From NCBI RefSeq assembly GCF_032854445.1, contig NW_027018154.1, forward strand, positions 1-64,000: 64,000 bases of DNA, written 5' to 3'. Under the pieces are notes generated by a model. That model ran no database searches. It saw only the letters and a program-made list of their open reading frames with translations, and was not told where the DNA came from. Of this stretch, positions 1 through 12,993 are shown piece after piece (position 1 is the stretch's first letter; each line of letters begins with the position of its first letter). The position numbers and the translations under genes are program-made. The DNA is from Liolophura sinensis. Taxonomy: Eukaryota > Mollusca > Polyplacophora > Chitonida > Chitonidae.

Positions 1-531
1 AACTGACCACAGGCCCACATTAATAAGGTGCCAAAAGATGCGGAATTGAGCCAGGCATCGGCAGCAGTTGAAAAATTGCAAATTTCTCTGGTTTCCATGG
101 AGTAAGAGCCGTTGCTGGGCAAGTGGTTATGACATCAATGATCATTGAATTGTCGCTACAGCCAAAAGTATTGGTCGGAGAGCAACGCGGTTTGCACCAT
201 TCGATTTCTCGTCACAAAATACGTCGGATTAGCCTCTTACCAGCAGCACTGGAACAGTTTTTTCACTTTTGCATTTTTGCCTGGTCTTTTTGTTAATTGA
301 AATCGGCTACACTGTACTATGTACCATCGCGACTGGTTATTACTATATTCAACTTTTGACTATAAGTTATGTGCCCTTCGGTAGCCCAGAAGAAGCCCAT
401 TTAACTCACCCAGCAATATTCTTACTTCTAAGTCCAAGACAATCTCAATGTCTTTATCTACTTGTAGAAAAACCACACCATTTGCACATAAAAAACACAA
501 GGTACTTGATACAGTCTGCTGTAAAAAGTAC
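1..531. repeat. First unit in the window, with an 18-bp deletion at the H site
   Basis: AACTGACC recurs at 532, giving 531 bp instead of 549. Near 393 the text AGAAGAAGCCCATTT lacks the 18 bases that normally include CGTCAAAT and the left half of the TGGGCT/AGCCCA dyad. This unit is the only one seen that lacks most of the H site. Confidence 0.9.
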
Positions 532-1080
532 AACTGACCGCAGGCCCACATTAATAAGTTGCCAAAAGATGCGGAATTGAGCCAGGCATCGGCATCTGTT
601 GAAAAATTGCAAATTTCTCTGGTTTCCATGGAGTAAGAGCCGTTGCTGGGCACGTGATTATGACATGAATGATCATTCAATTGTCGCTACAGCCAAAAGT
701 ATTGGTCGGAGAGCAACGCGGTTTGCACCATTCGATTTCTCGTCACAAAATACGTCGGATTAGCCTCTTACCAGCAACACTGGAATAGTTTTTCCACTTT
801 TGCATTTTTGCCTGGTCTTTTTGTTAATTGAAATCGGCTACACTGTACTATGTACCATCGCGACTGGTCATTACTATATCCAACTTTTGACTGTAAGTTA
901 TGTGCCCTTCGGTAGCCCAGAAGACGTCAAATGTTTGGGCTAAGCCCATTTAACTCACCCAGCAATTGTCTTACTTCTAAGTCCAAGACAATCTCAATGT
1001 CTTTATCTACGTGTAGAAAAACCACACCATTTGTACATAAAAAACACAAGGTACTTGATACAGTCTGCTGTAAAAAGTAC

Positions 1081-2726
1081 AACTGACCACAGACCCACAT
1101 TAATAAGGTGCCAAAAGAAGCGGAATTGAGCCAGGCATCGGCAACTGTTGAAAAATTGCAAATTTCCCTGGTTTCCATGGAGTAAGAGCCGTTGCTACGC
1201 ACGTGGTTATGACATCAATGATCATTCAATTGTCGCTACAGCCAAAAGTATTGGCCGGAGAGAAACGCGGTTTGCACCATTCGATTTTTCGTCACAAAAT
1301 ACGTCGGATTAGCCTCTTACCAGCAGCACTGGAACAGTTTTTTCACTTTTGCATTTTTGCCTGGTCTTTTTGTTAATTGAAATCGGCTACACTGTACTAT
1401 GTACCATCGCGACTGGTCATTACTATGTTCAACTTTTGACTATAAGTTATGTGCCCTTCGGTAGCCCAGAAGACGTCAAATCTTTGGGCTAAGCCCATTT
1501 AACTCACCCAGCAATTGTCTTACTTCTAAGTCCAAGACAATCTCAATGTCTTTATCTACGTGTAGAAAAACCACACCATTTGTACATAAAAAACGCAAGG
1601 TACTTGATACAGTCTGCTGTAAAAAGTACAACTGACCACAGACCCACATTAATAAGGTGCCAAAAGATGCGGAATTGAGCCAGGCATCGGCAACTGTTGA
1701 ATGATTGCAAATTTCCATGGTTTCCATGGAGTAAGAGCCGTTGTTGGGCACGTGATTATGACATCAATGATCATTCAATTGTCGCTACAGCCAACAGTAT
1801 TGGTCGGAGAGCAACGCGGTTTGCACCATTCGATTTCTCGTCACAAAATACGTCGGATTAGCCTCTTACCAGCAGCACTGGAACAGTTTTTCCACTTTTG
1901 CATTTTTGCCTGGTCTTTTTGTTAATTGAAATCGGCTACACTGTACTATGCACCATCGCGACTGGTCATTACTATATTCAACTTTTGACTATAAGTTATG
2001 TGCCCTTAGGTAGCCCAGAAGACCTCAAATGTTTTCTCTAGGCGCATTTAACTCACCCAGCAATTGTCTTACTTCTAAGTCCAAGACAATCTCAATGTCT
2101 TTATCTACGTGTAGAAAACCACACCATTTGTACATAAAAAACACAAGGTACTTGATACAGTCTGCTGTAAAAAGTACAACTGACCACAGACCCACATTAA
2201 TAAGGTGCCAAAAGATGCGGAATTGAGCCAGGCATGGGCAGCTGTTGAAAAATTGCAAATTTCCCTGGTTTCCATGGAGTAAGAGCCGTTGCTGGGCACG
2301 TGATTATGACATCAATTATCATTCAATTGTCGCTACAGCCAAAATTATTGGTCGGAGAGCAACGCGGTTTGCACCATTTGATTTCTCGTCACAAAATACG
2401 TCGGATTAGCCTCTTACCAGCAGCACTGGAACAGTTTTTCCACTTTTGCATTTTTGCCTGGTCTTTTTGTTAATTGAAATCGGCTACACTGTACTATGTA
2501 CCATCGCGACTGGTCATTACTATATTCAACTTTTGACTATAAGTTATGTGCCCTTCGGTAGCCCAGAAGACGTCAAATCTTTGGGCCAAGGCCATTTAAC
2601 TCACCCAGCAATTGTCTTACTTCTAAGTCCAAGACAATCTCAATGTCTTTATCTACGTGTAGAAAAACCAGACCATTTGTACATAAAAAACACAAGGTAC
2701 TTGATACAGTCTGCTGTAAAAAGTAC
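1081..2726. repeat. Trimer HOR, copy 1 (S-R-Q)
   Basis: Three units (1646 bp) whose order and private variants recur 1646 bp downstream. Shared marks include the GAATGATT C site near 1700, the CCTCAAATGTTTTCT H site near 2024 with the shortened GTAGAAAACC run near 2112, and the Q-type H site near 2585 followed by CCAGACCATTT. Confidence 0.8.
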
Positions 2727-4370
2727 AACTGACCACAGACCCACATTAATAAGGTGCCACACGATGCGGAATTGAGCCAGGCATCGGCAACTGTTGAATA
2801 ATTGCAAATTTCCCTGGTTTCCATGGAGTAAGAGCCGTTGCTGGGCACCTGATTATGACATCAATGATTATTCAATTGTCGCTACAGCCAAAAGTGTTGG
2901 TCGGAGAGCAACGCGGTTTGCACCATTCGATTTTTCGTCACAAAATACGTCGGATTAGCCACTTACCAGCAGCACTGGAACAGTTTTTCCACTTTTGCAT
3001 TTTTGCCTGGTCTTTTTGTTAATTGAAATCGGCTACACTGTACTATGTACCATCGCGACTGGTCATTACTATATTCAACTTTTGACTATAAGTTATGTGC
3101 CCTTCGGTAACCCAGAAGACGTCAAATCTTTGGGCTAAGCCCATTTAACTCACCCAGCAATTGTCTTACTTCTAAGTCCAAGACAATCTCAATGTCTTTA
3201 TCTACGTGTAGAAAAACCACACCATTTGTACATAAAAAACGCAAGGTACTTGATACAGTCTGCTCTAAAAAGTACAACTGACCACAGACCCACATTAATA
3301 AGGTGCCAAAAGATGCGGAATTGAGCCAGGCATCGGCAACTGTTGAATGATTGCAAATTTCCATGGTTTCCATGGAGTAAGAGCCGTTGTTGGGCACGTG
3401 ATTATGACATCAATGATCATTCAATTGTCGCTACAGCCAAAAGTATTGGTCGGAGAGCAACGCGGTTTCCACCATTCGATTTCTCGTCACAAAATACGTC
3501 GGATTAGCCTCTTACCAGCAGCACTGGAACAGTTTTTCCACTTTTGCATTTTTGCCTGGTCTTTTTGTTAATTGAAATCGGCTACACTGTACTATGCACC
3601 ATCGCGACTGGTCATTACTATATTCAACTTTTGACTATAAGTTATGTGCCCTTCGGTAGCCCAGAAGACCTCAAATGTTTTCTTTAGGCGCATTTAACTC
3701 ACCCAGCAATTGTCTTACTTCTAAGTCCAAGACAATCTCAATGTCTTTATCTACGTGTAGAAAACCACACCATTTGTACATAAAAAACACAAGGTACTTG
3801 ATACAGTCTGCTGTAAAAAGTACAACTGACCACAGACCCACATTAATAAGGTGCCACAAGATCCTGAATTGAGCCAGGCATCGGCAACTGTTGAAAAATT
3901 GCAAATTTCCCTGGTTTCCATGGAGTAAGAGCCGTTGCTGGGCACGTGATTATGACATCAATGATAATTCAATTGTCGCTACAGCCAAAAGTATTGGTCG
4001 GAGAGCAACGCGGTTTGCACCATTCGATTTCTCGTCAGAAAATACGTCGGATTAGCCTCTTACCAGCAGCACTGGAACAGTTTTTCCACTTTTGCATTTT
4101 TGCCTGGTCTTTTTGTTAATTGAAATCGGCTACACTGTACTATGTACCATCGCGACTGGTCATTACTATATTCAACTTTTGACTATAAGTTATGTGCCCT
4201 TCGGTAGCCCAGAAGACGTCAAATCTTTGGGCCAAGGCGCATTTAACTCACCCAGCAATTGTCTTACTTCTAAGTCCAAGACAATCTCAATGTCTTTATC
4301 TACGTGTAGAAAAACCAGACCATTTGTACACAAAAAAAAGGTACTTGATACAGTCTGCTGTAAAAAGTAC
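2727..4370. repeat. Trimer HOR, copy 2 (S-R-W)
   Basis: This copy matches the preceding trimer at offset 1646. The third unit has the W form (GGCGC instead of GGCC) and the short CACAAAAAAAAGG A-tract, so it is a recombinant with, or a precursor of, the W class common in domain II. The copy is 1644 bp. Confidence 0.75.
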
Positions 4371-6407
4371 AACTGACCACAGACCCACATTAATAAGGTG
4401 CCAAAAGAAGCGGAATTGAGCCAGGCATCGTCAACTGTTGAAAAATTGCAAATTTCCCTGGTTTCCATGGAGTAAGAGCCGTTGCTTGGCACGTGATTAT
4501 GACATCATTGATCAATGAATTGTCGCTACAGCCAAAAGTATTGGTCGGAGAGAAACGCGGTTTGCACCATTCGATTTCTCTTCACAAATTACGTCGGATT
4601 AGCCACTTACCAGCAGCACTGGAACAGTTTTTTCCACTTTTGCATTTTTGCCTGGTCTTTTTGTTAATTGAAATCGGCTACACTGTACTATGTACCATCG
4701 CGACTGGTCATTACTATATTTAACTTTTGACTATAAGTTATGTGCCCTTCGGTAGCCCAGAAGACGTCAAATGTTTGGGCTAAGCCCATTTAACTCACCC
4801 AGCAATTGTCTTACTTCTAAGTCCAAGACAATCTCATTGTCTTTATCTACGAGTAGAAAAACCAGACCATTTGTACACAAAAAAAGGTACTTGATACAGT
4901 CTGCTGTAAAAAGTACAACTGACCACAGACCCACATTAATAAGGTGCCAAAAGAAGCGGAATTGAGCCAGGCATCGTCAACTGTTGAAAAATTGCAAATT
5001 TCCCTGGTTTCCATGGAGTAAGAGCCGTTGCTGGGCACGTGATTATGACATCAATGATCATTGAATTGTCGCTACAGCCAAACGTATTGGTCGGAGAGCA
5101 ACGCGGTTTGCACCATTCGATTTCTCTTCACAAAATACGTCGGATTAGCCGTTTACCAGCAGCACTGGAACAGTTTCTTCACTTTTGCATTTTTGCCTGG
5201 TCTTTTTGTTAATTGAAATCGGCTACACTGTACTATGTACCATCGCGACTGGTCATTACTATATTCAACTTTTGACTATAAGTCATGTGCCCTTCGGTAG
5301 CCCAGAAGACGTCAAATCTTTGGGCCAAGGCCATTTAACCCACCCAGCAATTGTCTTACTTCTAAGTCCAAGACAATCTCAATGTCTTTATCTACGTGTA
5401 GAAAAACCACACCATTTGTACATAAAAAACGCAAGGTACTTGATACAGTCTGCTGTAAAAAAGTACAACTGACCACAGACCCACATTAATAAGGTGCCAA
5501 AAGAAGCGGAATTAAGCCAGACATCGGCAACTGTTGAATAATTGCAAATTTCCCTGGTTTCCATGGAGTAAGAGCCGTTGCTGGGCACGTGATTATGACA
5601 TCATTGATCATTGAATTGTCGCTACAGCCAAAAGTATTGGTCGGAGAGAAACGCGGTTTGCACCATTCGATTTCTCTTTACAAATTACGTCGGATTAACC
5701 TCTTACCAGCAGCACTGGAACAGTTTTTCCACTTTTGCATTTTTGCCTGGTCTTTTTGTTAATTGAAACCGGCTACACTGTACTATGTACCATCGCGACT
5801 GGTCATTACTATATTTAACTTTTGACTATAAGTTATGTGCCCTTCGGTAGCCCAGAAGACGTCAAATGTTTGGGCTAAGCCCATTTAACTCACCCAGCAA
5901 TTGTCTTACTTCCAAGTCCAAGACAATCTCATTGTCTTTATCTACGTGTAGAAAAACCAGACCATTTGTACACAAAAAAAGGTACTTGATACAGTCTGCT
6001 GTAAAAAAGTACAACTGACAACAGACCCACATTAATAAGGTGCCAAAAGAAGCGGAATTGAGCCAGGCATCGTCAACTGTTGAAAAATTGCAAATTTCCC
6101 TGGTTTCCATGGAGTAAGAGCCGTTGCTGGGCACGTGATTATGACATCAATGATCATTGAATTGTCGCTACAGCCAAACGTATTGCTCGGAGAGCAACGC
6201 GGTTTGCACCATTCGATTTCTCGTCACAAAATACGTCGGATTAACCTCTTACCAGCAGCACTGGAACAGTTTCTTCACTTTTGCATTTTTGCCTGGTCTT
6301 TTTGTTAATTGAAATCGGCTACACTGTACTATGTACCATCGCGACTGGTCATTACTATATTCAACTTTTGACTATAAGTCATGTGCCCTTCGGTAGCCCA
6401 GAAGACG

Positions 6408-9400
6408 TCAAATCTTTGGGCCAAGGCCATTTAACCCACCCAGCAATTGTCTTACATCTAAGTCCAAGACAATCTCAATGTCTTTATCTACGTGTAGAAA
6501 AACCACACCATTTGTACATAAAAAACGCAAGGTACTTGATACAGTCTGCTGTAAAAAGTACAACTGACCACAGACCCACATTAATAAGGTGCCAAAAGAA
6601 GCGGAATTGAGCCAGGCATCGTCAACTGTTGAATAATTGCAAATTTCCCTGGTTTCCATGGAGTAAGAGCCGTTGCTGGGCACGTGATTATGACATCAAT
6701 GATCATTCAATTGTCGCTACAGCCAAAAGTATTGGTCGGAGAGCAACTCGGTTTGCACCATTCGATTTCTCGTCAGAAAATACGTCGGATTAGCCTCTTA
6801 CCAGCAGCACTGGAACAGTTTTTCCACTTTTGCATTTTTGCCTGGTCTTTTTGTTAATTGAAATCGGCTACACTGTACTATGTACCATCGCGACTGGTCA
6901 TTACTATATTCAACTTTTGACTATAAGTTATGTGCCCTTCGGTAGCCCAGAAGACCTCAAATTATTGTCTCTAGGCGCATGTAACTCACCCAGCAATTGT
7001 CTTACTTCTAAGTCCAAGACAATCTCAATGTCTTTATCTACGTGTAGAAAAACCACACGATTTGTACATAAAAAACATAAGGTACTTGATACAGTCTGCT
7101 GTAAAAAGTACAACTGACCACAGACCCACATTAATAAGGTGCCAAAAGATGCGGAATTGAGCCAGGCATCGGCAACTGTTGAAAAATTGCAAATTTCCCT
7201 GGTTTCCATGGAGTAAGAGCCGTTGCTGGGCACGTGATTATGACATCAATGATCATTCAATTGTCGCTACAGCCAAAAGTATTGGTCGGAGAGCAACGCG
7301 GTTTCCACCATTCGATTTCTCGTCAGAAAATACGTCGGATTAGCCTCTTACCAGCAGCACTGGAACAGTTTTTCCACTTTTGCATTTTTGCCTGGTCTTT
7401 TTGTTAATTGAAATCGGCTACACTGTACTATGTACCATCGCGAATGGTCATTACTATATTTAACTTTTGACTATAAGTTATGTGCCCTTCGGTAGCCCAG
7501 AAGACGTCAAATCTTTGGGCTCAGCCCATTTAACTCACCCAGCAATTGTCTTACTTCTAAGTCCAAGACAATCTCAATGTCTTTATCTACGTGTAGAAAA
7601 ACCAGACCATTTGTACACAAAAAAAAGGTACTTGATACAGTCTGCTGTAAAAAGTACAACTGACCACAGACCCACATTAATAAGGTGCCAAAAGAAGCGG
7701 AATTGAGCCAGGCATCGTCAACTGTTGAAAAATTGCAAATTTCCCTGGTTTCCATGGAGTAAGAGCCGTTGCTGGGCACGTGATTATGACATCAATGATC
7801 ATTGAATTGTCGCTACAGCCAAACGTATTGGTCGGAGAGCAACGCGGTTTGCACCATTCGATTTCTCGTCACAAAATACGTCGGATTAGCCGTTTACCCC
7901 GCAGCACTGGAACAGTTTCTTCACTTTTGCATTTTTGCCTGGTCTTTTTGTTAATTGAAATCGGCTACACTGTACTATGTACCATCGCGACTGGTCATTA
8001 CTATATTTAACTTTTGACTATAAGTCATGTGCCCTTCGGTAGCCCAGAAGACGTCAAATCTTTGGGCCAAGGCCATTTAACTCACCCAGCAATTGTCTTA
8101 CTTCTAAGTCCAAGACAATCTCAATGTCTTTATCTACGTGTAGAAAAACCACACCATTTGTACATAAAAAACGCAAGGTACTTGATACAGTCTGCTGTAA
8201 AAAGTACAACTGACCACAGACCCACATTAATAAGGTGCCAAAAGAAGCGGAATTGAGCCAGACATCGGCAACTGTTGAATAATTGCAAATTTCCCTGGTT
8301 TCCATGGAGTAAGAGCCGTTGCTGGGCACGTGATTATGACATCAATGATCATTCAATTGTCGGTACAGCCAAAAATATTGGTCGGGGAGCAACGCGGTTT
8401 GCACCATTCAATTTCTCGTCACAAATACGTCGGATTAGCCTCTTACCAGCAGCACTGGAACAGTTTTTTCCACTTTTGCATTTTTGCCTGGTCTTTTGTT
8501 AATTGAAATCGGCTACACTGTACTATGTACCATCGCGACTGGTCATTACTATATTCAACTTTTGACTATAAGTTATGTGCCCTTCGGTAGCCCAGAAGAC
8601 CTCAAATTATTGTCTCTAGGCGCATGTAACTCACCCCAGCAATTGTCCTACTTCTAAGTGCAAGACAATCTCAATGTCCTTTATCTACGTGTAGAAAAAC
8701 CACACCATTTGTACATAAAAAACACAAGGTACTTGATACAGTCTGCTGTAAAAAGTACAACTCACCACAGACCCACATTAATAAGGTGCCAAGAGATGCG
8801 GAATTGAGCCCAGGCATCGGGCAACTGTTGAAAATTGCAAATTTCCCTGGTTTCCATGGAGTAAGAGCCGTTGCTGGGGCACGTGATTATGACATCAATG
8901 ATCATTGAATTGTCGCTACAGCCAAAAGTATTGGTCGGAGAGCAACGCGGTTTGCACCATTCGATTTCTCGTCACAAAATACGTCGGATGAGCCTCTTAC
9001 CAGCAACACTGGAACAGTTTTTCCACTTTTGCATTTTTGCCAGGTCTTTTTGTTAACTGAAATCGGCTACACTGTACTATGTACCATCGCGACTGGTCAT
9101 TACTATATTCAACTTTTGACTATAAGTTATGTGCTTTTCGGTAGCCCAGAAGACGTCAAATCTTTGGGCCAAGGCCATTTAACTCACCAAGCAATTGTCT
9201 TACTTCTAAGTCCAAGACAATCTCATTGTCTTTATCTACGTGTAGAAAAACCACACCATTTGTACATAAAAAACACAAGGTACTTGATACAGTCTGCTGT
9301 AAAAAGTACAAACTGACCACAGACCCACATTAATAAGGTGCCAAAAGATGCGGAATTGAGCCAGGCATCGGCAGCTGTTGAAAAATTGCAAATTCTCTGG

Positions 9401-10252
9401 TTTCCATGGAGTAAGAGCCGTTGCTGGGCACGTGATTATGACATCAATGATCATTCAATTGTCGCTACAGCCAAAAGTATTGGTCGGAGAGCAACGCGGT
9501 TTGCACCATTCGATTTCTCGTCACAAAATACGTCGGATTAGCCTCTTACCAGCAGCACTGGAACAGTTTTTCCACTTTGCATTTTTGCCTGGTCTTTTTG
9601 TTAATTGAAATCGGCTACACTGTACTATGTACCATCGCGACTGGTCATTACTATATTCAACTTTTGACTATAAGTTATGTGCTTTTCGGTAGCCCAGAAG
9701 ACGTCAAATCTTTGGGCCAAGGCCATTTAACTCACCCAGCAATTGTCTTACTTCTAAGTCCAAGACAATCTCATTGTCTTTATCTACGTGTAGAAAAACC
9801 AGACCATTTGTACATAAAAAACACAAGGTACTTGATACAGTCTGCTGTAAAAAGTACAACTGACCACAGACCCACATTAATAAGGTGCCAAAAGATGCGG
9901 AATTGAGCCAGGCATCGGCACCTGTTGAAATATTGGAAATTTCCCTGGTTTCCATGGAGTAACAGCCGTTGCTGGGCACGTGATTATGACATGAATGATC
10001 ATTCAATTGTCGCTACAGCCAAAAGTATTGGTCGGAGAGCAACGCGGTTTTCACCATTCGATTTCTCGTCACAAAATACGTCGGATTAGCCTCTTACCAG
10101 CAACACTGGAACAGTTTTTCCACTTTTGCATTTTTGCCTGGTCTTTTTGTTAATTGAAATCGGCTACACTGTACTATGTACCATCGCGACTGGTCATTAC
10201 TATATTCAACTTTTGACTATAAGTCATGTGCCCTTCGGTAGCCCAGAAGACG
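6408..10252. repeat. Seven-unit HOR, copy a (Q-L-T-Q-L-Q-Q)
   Basis: Measured from H site to H site. The order of H and C states matches copies b-d except that the last unit is Q where copies b and c have W. Its second half (8.4-9.6 kb) holds many single-base indels absent from the other copies. Confidence 0.7.
8360..9600. other. Indel cluster 1
   Basis: About a dozen single-base gains or losses lie mostly in short homopolymers. Examples are CACAAATACG near 8421, CACCCCAGC near 8634, TGTCCTTTAT near 8677, GAGCCCAGG near 8808, TGGGGCACG near 8877, ACAAACTGACC near 9308 and CCACTTTGC near 9575. Flanking units lack them. Confidence 0.8.
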
Positions 10253-12993
10253 TCAAATCTTTGGGCCAAGGCCATTTAACCCACCCAGCAATTGTCTTAC
10301 TTCTAAGTCCAAGACAATCTCATTGTCTTTATCTACGTGTAGAAAAACCACACCATTTGTACATAAAAAACACAAGGTACTTGATACAGTCTGCTGTAAA
10401 AAGTACAACTGACCACAGACCCACATTAATAAGGTGCCAAAAGATGCGGAATTGAGCCAGGCATCGGCAGCTGTTGAAAAATTGCAAATTTCTCTGGTTT
10501 CCATGGAGTAAGAGCCGTTGCTGGGCACGTGATTATGACATCAATGATCATTCAATTGTCGCTACAGCCAAAAGTATTGGTCGGAGAGCAACGCGGTTTG
10601 CACCATTCGATTTCTCTTCACAAAATACGTCGGATTAGCCTCTTACCAGCAGCACTGGAACAGTTTTTCCACTTTTGCATTTTTGCCTGGTCTTTTTGTT
10701 AATTGAAATCGGCTACACTGTACTATGTACCATCGCGACTGGTCATTACTATATTCAACTTTTGACTATAAGTTATGTGCCCTTCGGTAGCCCAGAAGAC
10801 GTCAAATCTTTGGGCCAAGGCGCATTTAACTCACCCAGCAATTGTCTTACTTCTAAGTCCAAGACAATCTCAATGTCTTTATCTACGTGTAGAAAAACCA
10901 CACCATTTGTACACAAAAAAAAGGTACTTGATACAGTCTGCTGTAAAAAGTACAACTGACCACAGACCCACATTAATAAGGTGCCAAAAGAAGCGGAATT
11001 GAGCCAGGCATCGTCAACTGTTGAAAAATTGCAAATTTCCCTGGTTTCCATGGAGTAAGAGCCGTTGCTGGGCACGTGATTATGACATCAATGATCATTG
11101 AATTGTCGCTACAGCCAAACGTATTGCTCGGAGAGCAACGCGGTTTGCACCATTCGATTTCTCGTCACAAAATACGTCGGATTAGCCTCTTACCAGCAAC
11201 ACTGGAACAGTTTCTTCACTTTTGCATTTTTGCCTGGCCTTTTTGTTAATTGAAATCGGCTACACTGTACTATGTACCATCGCGACTGGTCATTACTATA
11301 TTGAACTTTTGACTATAAGTCATGTGCCCTTCGGTAGCCCAGAAGACGTCAAATCTTTGGGCCAAGGCCATTTAACTCACCCAGCAATTGTCTTACTTCT
11401 AAGTCCAAGACAATCTCAATGTCTTTATCTACGTGTAGAAAAACCACACCATTTGTACATAAAAAACGCAAGGTACTTGATACAGTCTGCTGTAAAAAGT
11501 ACAACTGACCACAGACCCACATTAATAAGGTGCCAAAAGAAGCGGAATTGAGCCAGGCATCGTCAACTGTTGAATAATTGCAAATTTCCCTGGTTTCCAT
11601 GGAGTAAGAGCCGTTGCTGGGCACGTGATTATGACATCAATGATCATTCAATTGTCGCTACAGCCAAAAGTATTGGTCGGAGAGCAACTCGGTTTGCACC
11701 ATTCGATTTCTCGTCAGAAAATACGTCGGATTAGCCTCTTACCAGCAGCACTGGAACAGTTTTTCCACTTTTGCATTTTTGCCTGGTCTTTTTGTTAATT
11801 GAAATCGGCTACACTGTACTATGTACCACCGCGACTGGTCATTACTATATTCAACTTTTGACTATAAGTTATGTGCCCTTCGGTAGCCCAGAAGACGTCA
11901 AATTATTGTCTCTAGGCGCATGTAACTCACCCAGCAATTGTCTTACTTCTAAGTCCAAGACATTCTAAATGTCTTTATCTACGTGTAGAAAAACCACACG
12001 ATTTGTACATAAAAAACATAAGGTACTTGATACAGTCTGCTGTAAAAAGTACAACTGACCACAGACCCACATTAATAAGGTGCCAAAAGAAGCGGAATTG
12101 AGCCAGACATCGGCAACTGTTGAATAATTGCAAATTTCCCTGGTTTCCATGGAGTAAGAGCCGTTGCTGGGCACGTGATTATGACATCAATGATCATTCA
12201 ATTGTCGGTACAGCCAAAAATATTGGTCGGGGAGCAACGGGGTTTGCACCATTCGATTTCTCGTCACAAAATACGTCGGATTAGCCTCTTACCAGCAGCA
12301 CTGGAACAGTTTTTCCACTTTTGCATTTTTGCCTGGTCTTTTTGTTAATTGAAATCGGCTACACTGTACTATGTACCATCGCGAATGGTCATTACTATAT
12401 TTAACTTTTGACTATAAGTTATGTGCCCTTCGGTAGCCCAGAAGACGTCAAATCTTTGGGCTCAGCCCATTTAACTCACCCAGCAATTGTCTTACTTCTA
12501 AGTCCAAGACAATCTCAATGTCTTTATCTACGTGTAGAAAAACCAGACCATTTGTACACAAAAAAAAGGTACTTGATACAGTCTGCTGTAAAAAGTACAA
12601 CTGACCACAGACCCACATTAATAAGGTGCCAAAAGAAGCGGAATTGAGCCAGGCATCGTCAACTGTTGAAAAATTGCAAATTTCCCTGGTTTCCATGGAG
12701 TAAGAGCCGTTGCTGGGCACGTGATTATGACATCAATGATCATTGAATTGTCGCTACAGCCAAACGTATTGGTCGGAGAGCAACGCGGTTTGCACCATTC
12801 GATTTCTCTTCACAAAATACGTCGGATTAGCCGTTTACCAGCAGCACTGGAACAGTTTCTTCACTTTTGCATTTTTGCCTGGTCTTTTTGTTAATTGAAA
12901 TCGGCTACACTGTACTATGTACCATCGCGACTGGTCATTACTATATTCAACTTTTGACTATAAGTCATGTGCCCTTCGGTAGCCCAGAAGACG
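10253..12993. repeat. Five-unit HOR, copy 1 (Q-W-Q-L-T)
   Basis: The H-site order and most variants recur at offset 2741 bp. This looks like the seven-unit order with two units missing. The L unit here has GACGTCAAATTATT, whereas most L units have GACCTCAAATTATT. It also carries the ACATTCTAAATGTC form of the IR2 dyad. Confidence 0.7.

Larger units (their letters stand above)
1..4370. repeat. Domain I: eight units with trimer periodicity
   Basis: H classes run deletion-N-S-R-Q-S-R-W. Private domain I marks include GCAACTGTTGAATGATT and CCATGGTTTCCATGG in the units near 1700 and 3346. Classes S and R reappear in domain III but not in domain II. The first two units also carry ACCACAGGCCCAC or its close variant, otherwise seen only in domain III. 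Confidence 0.8.
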
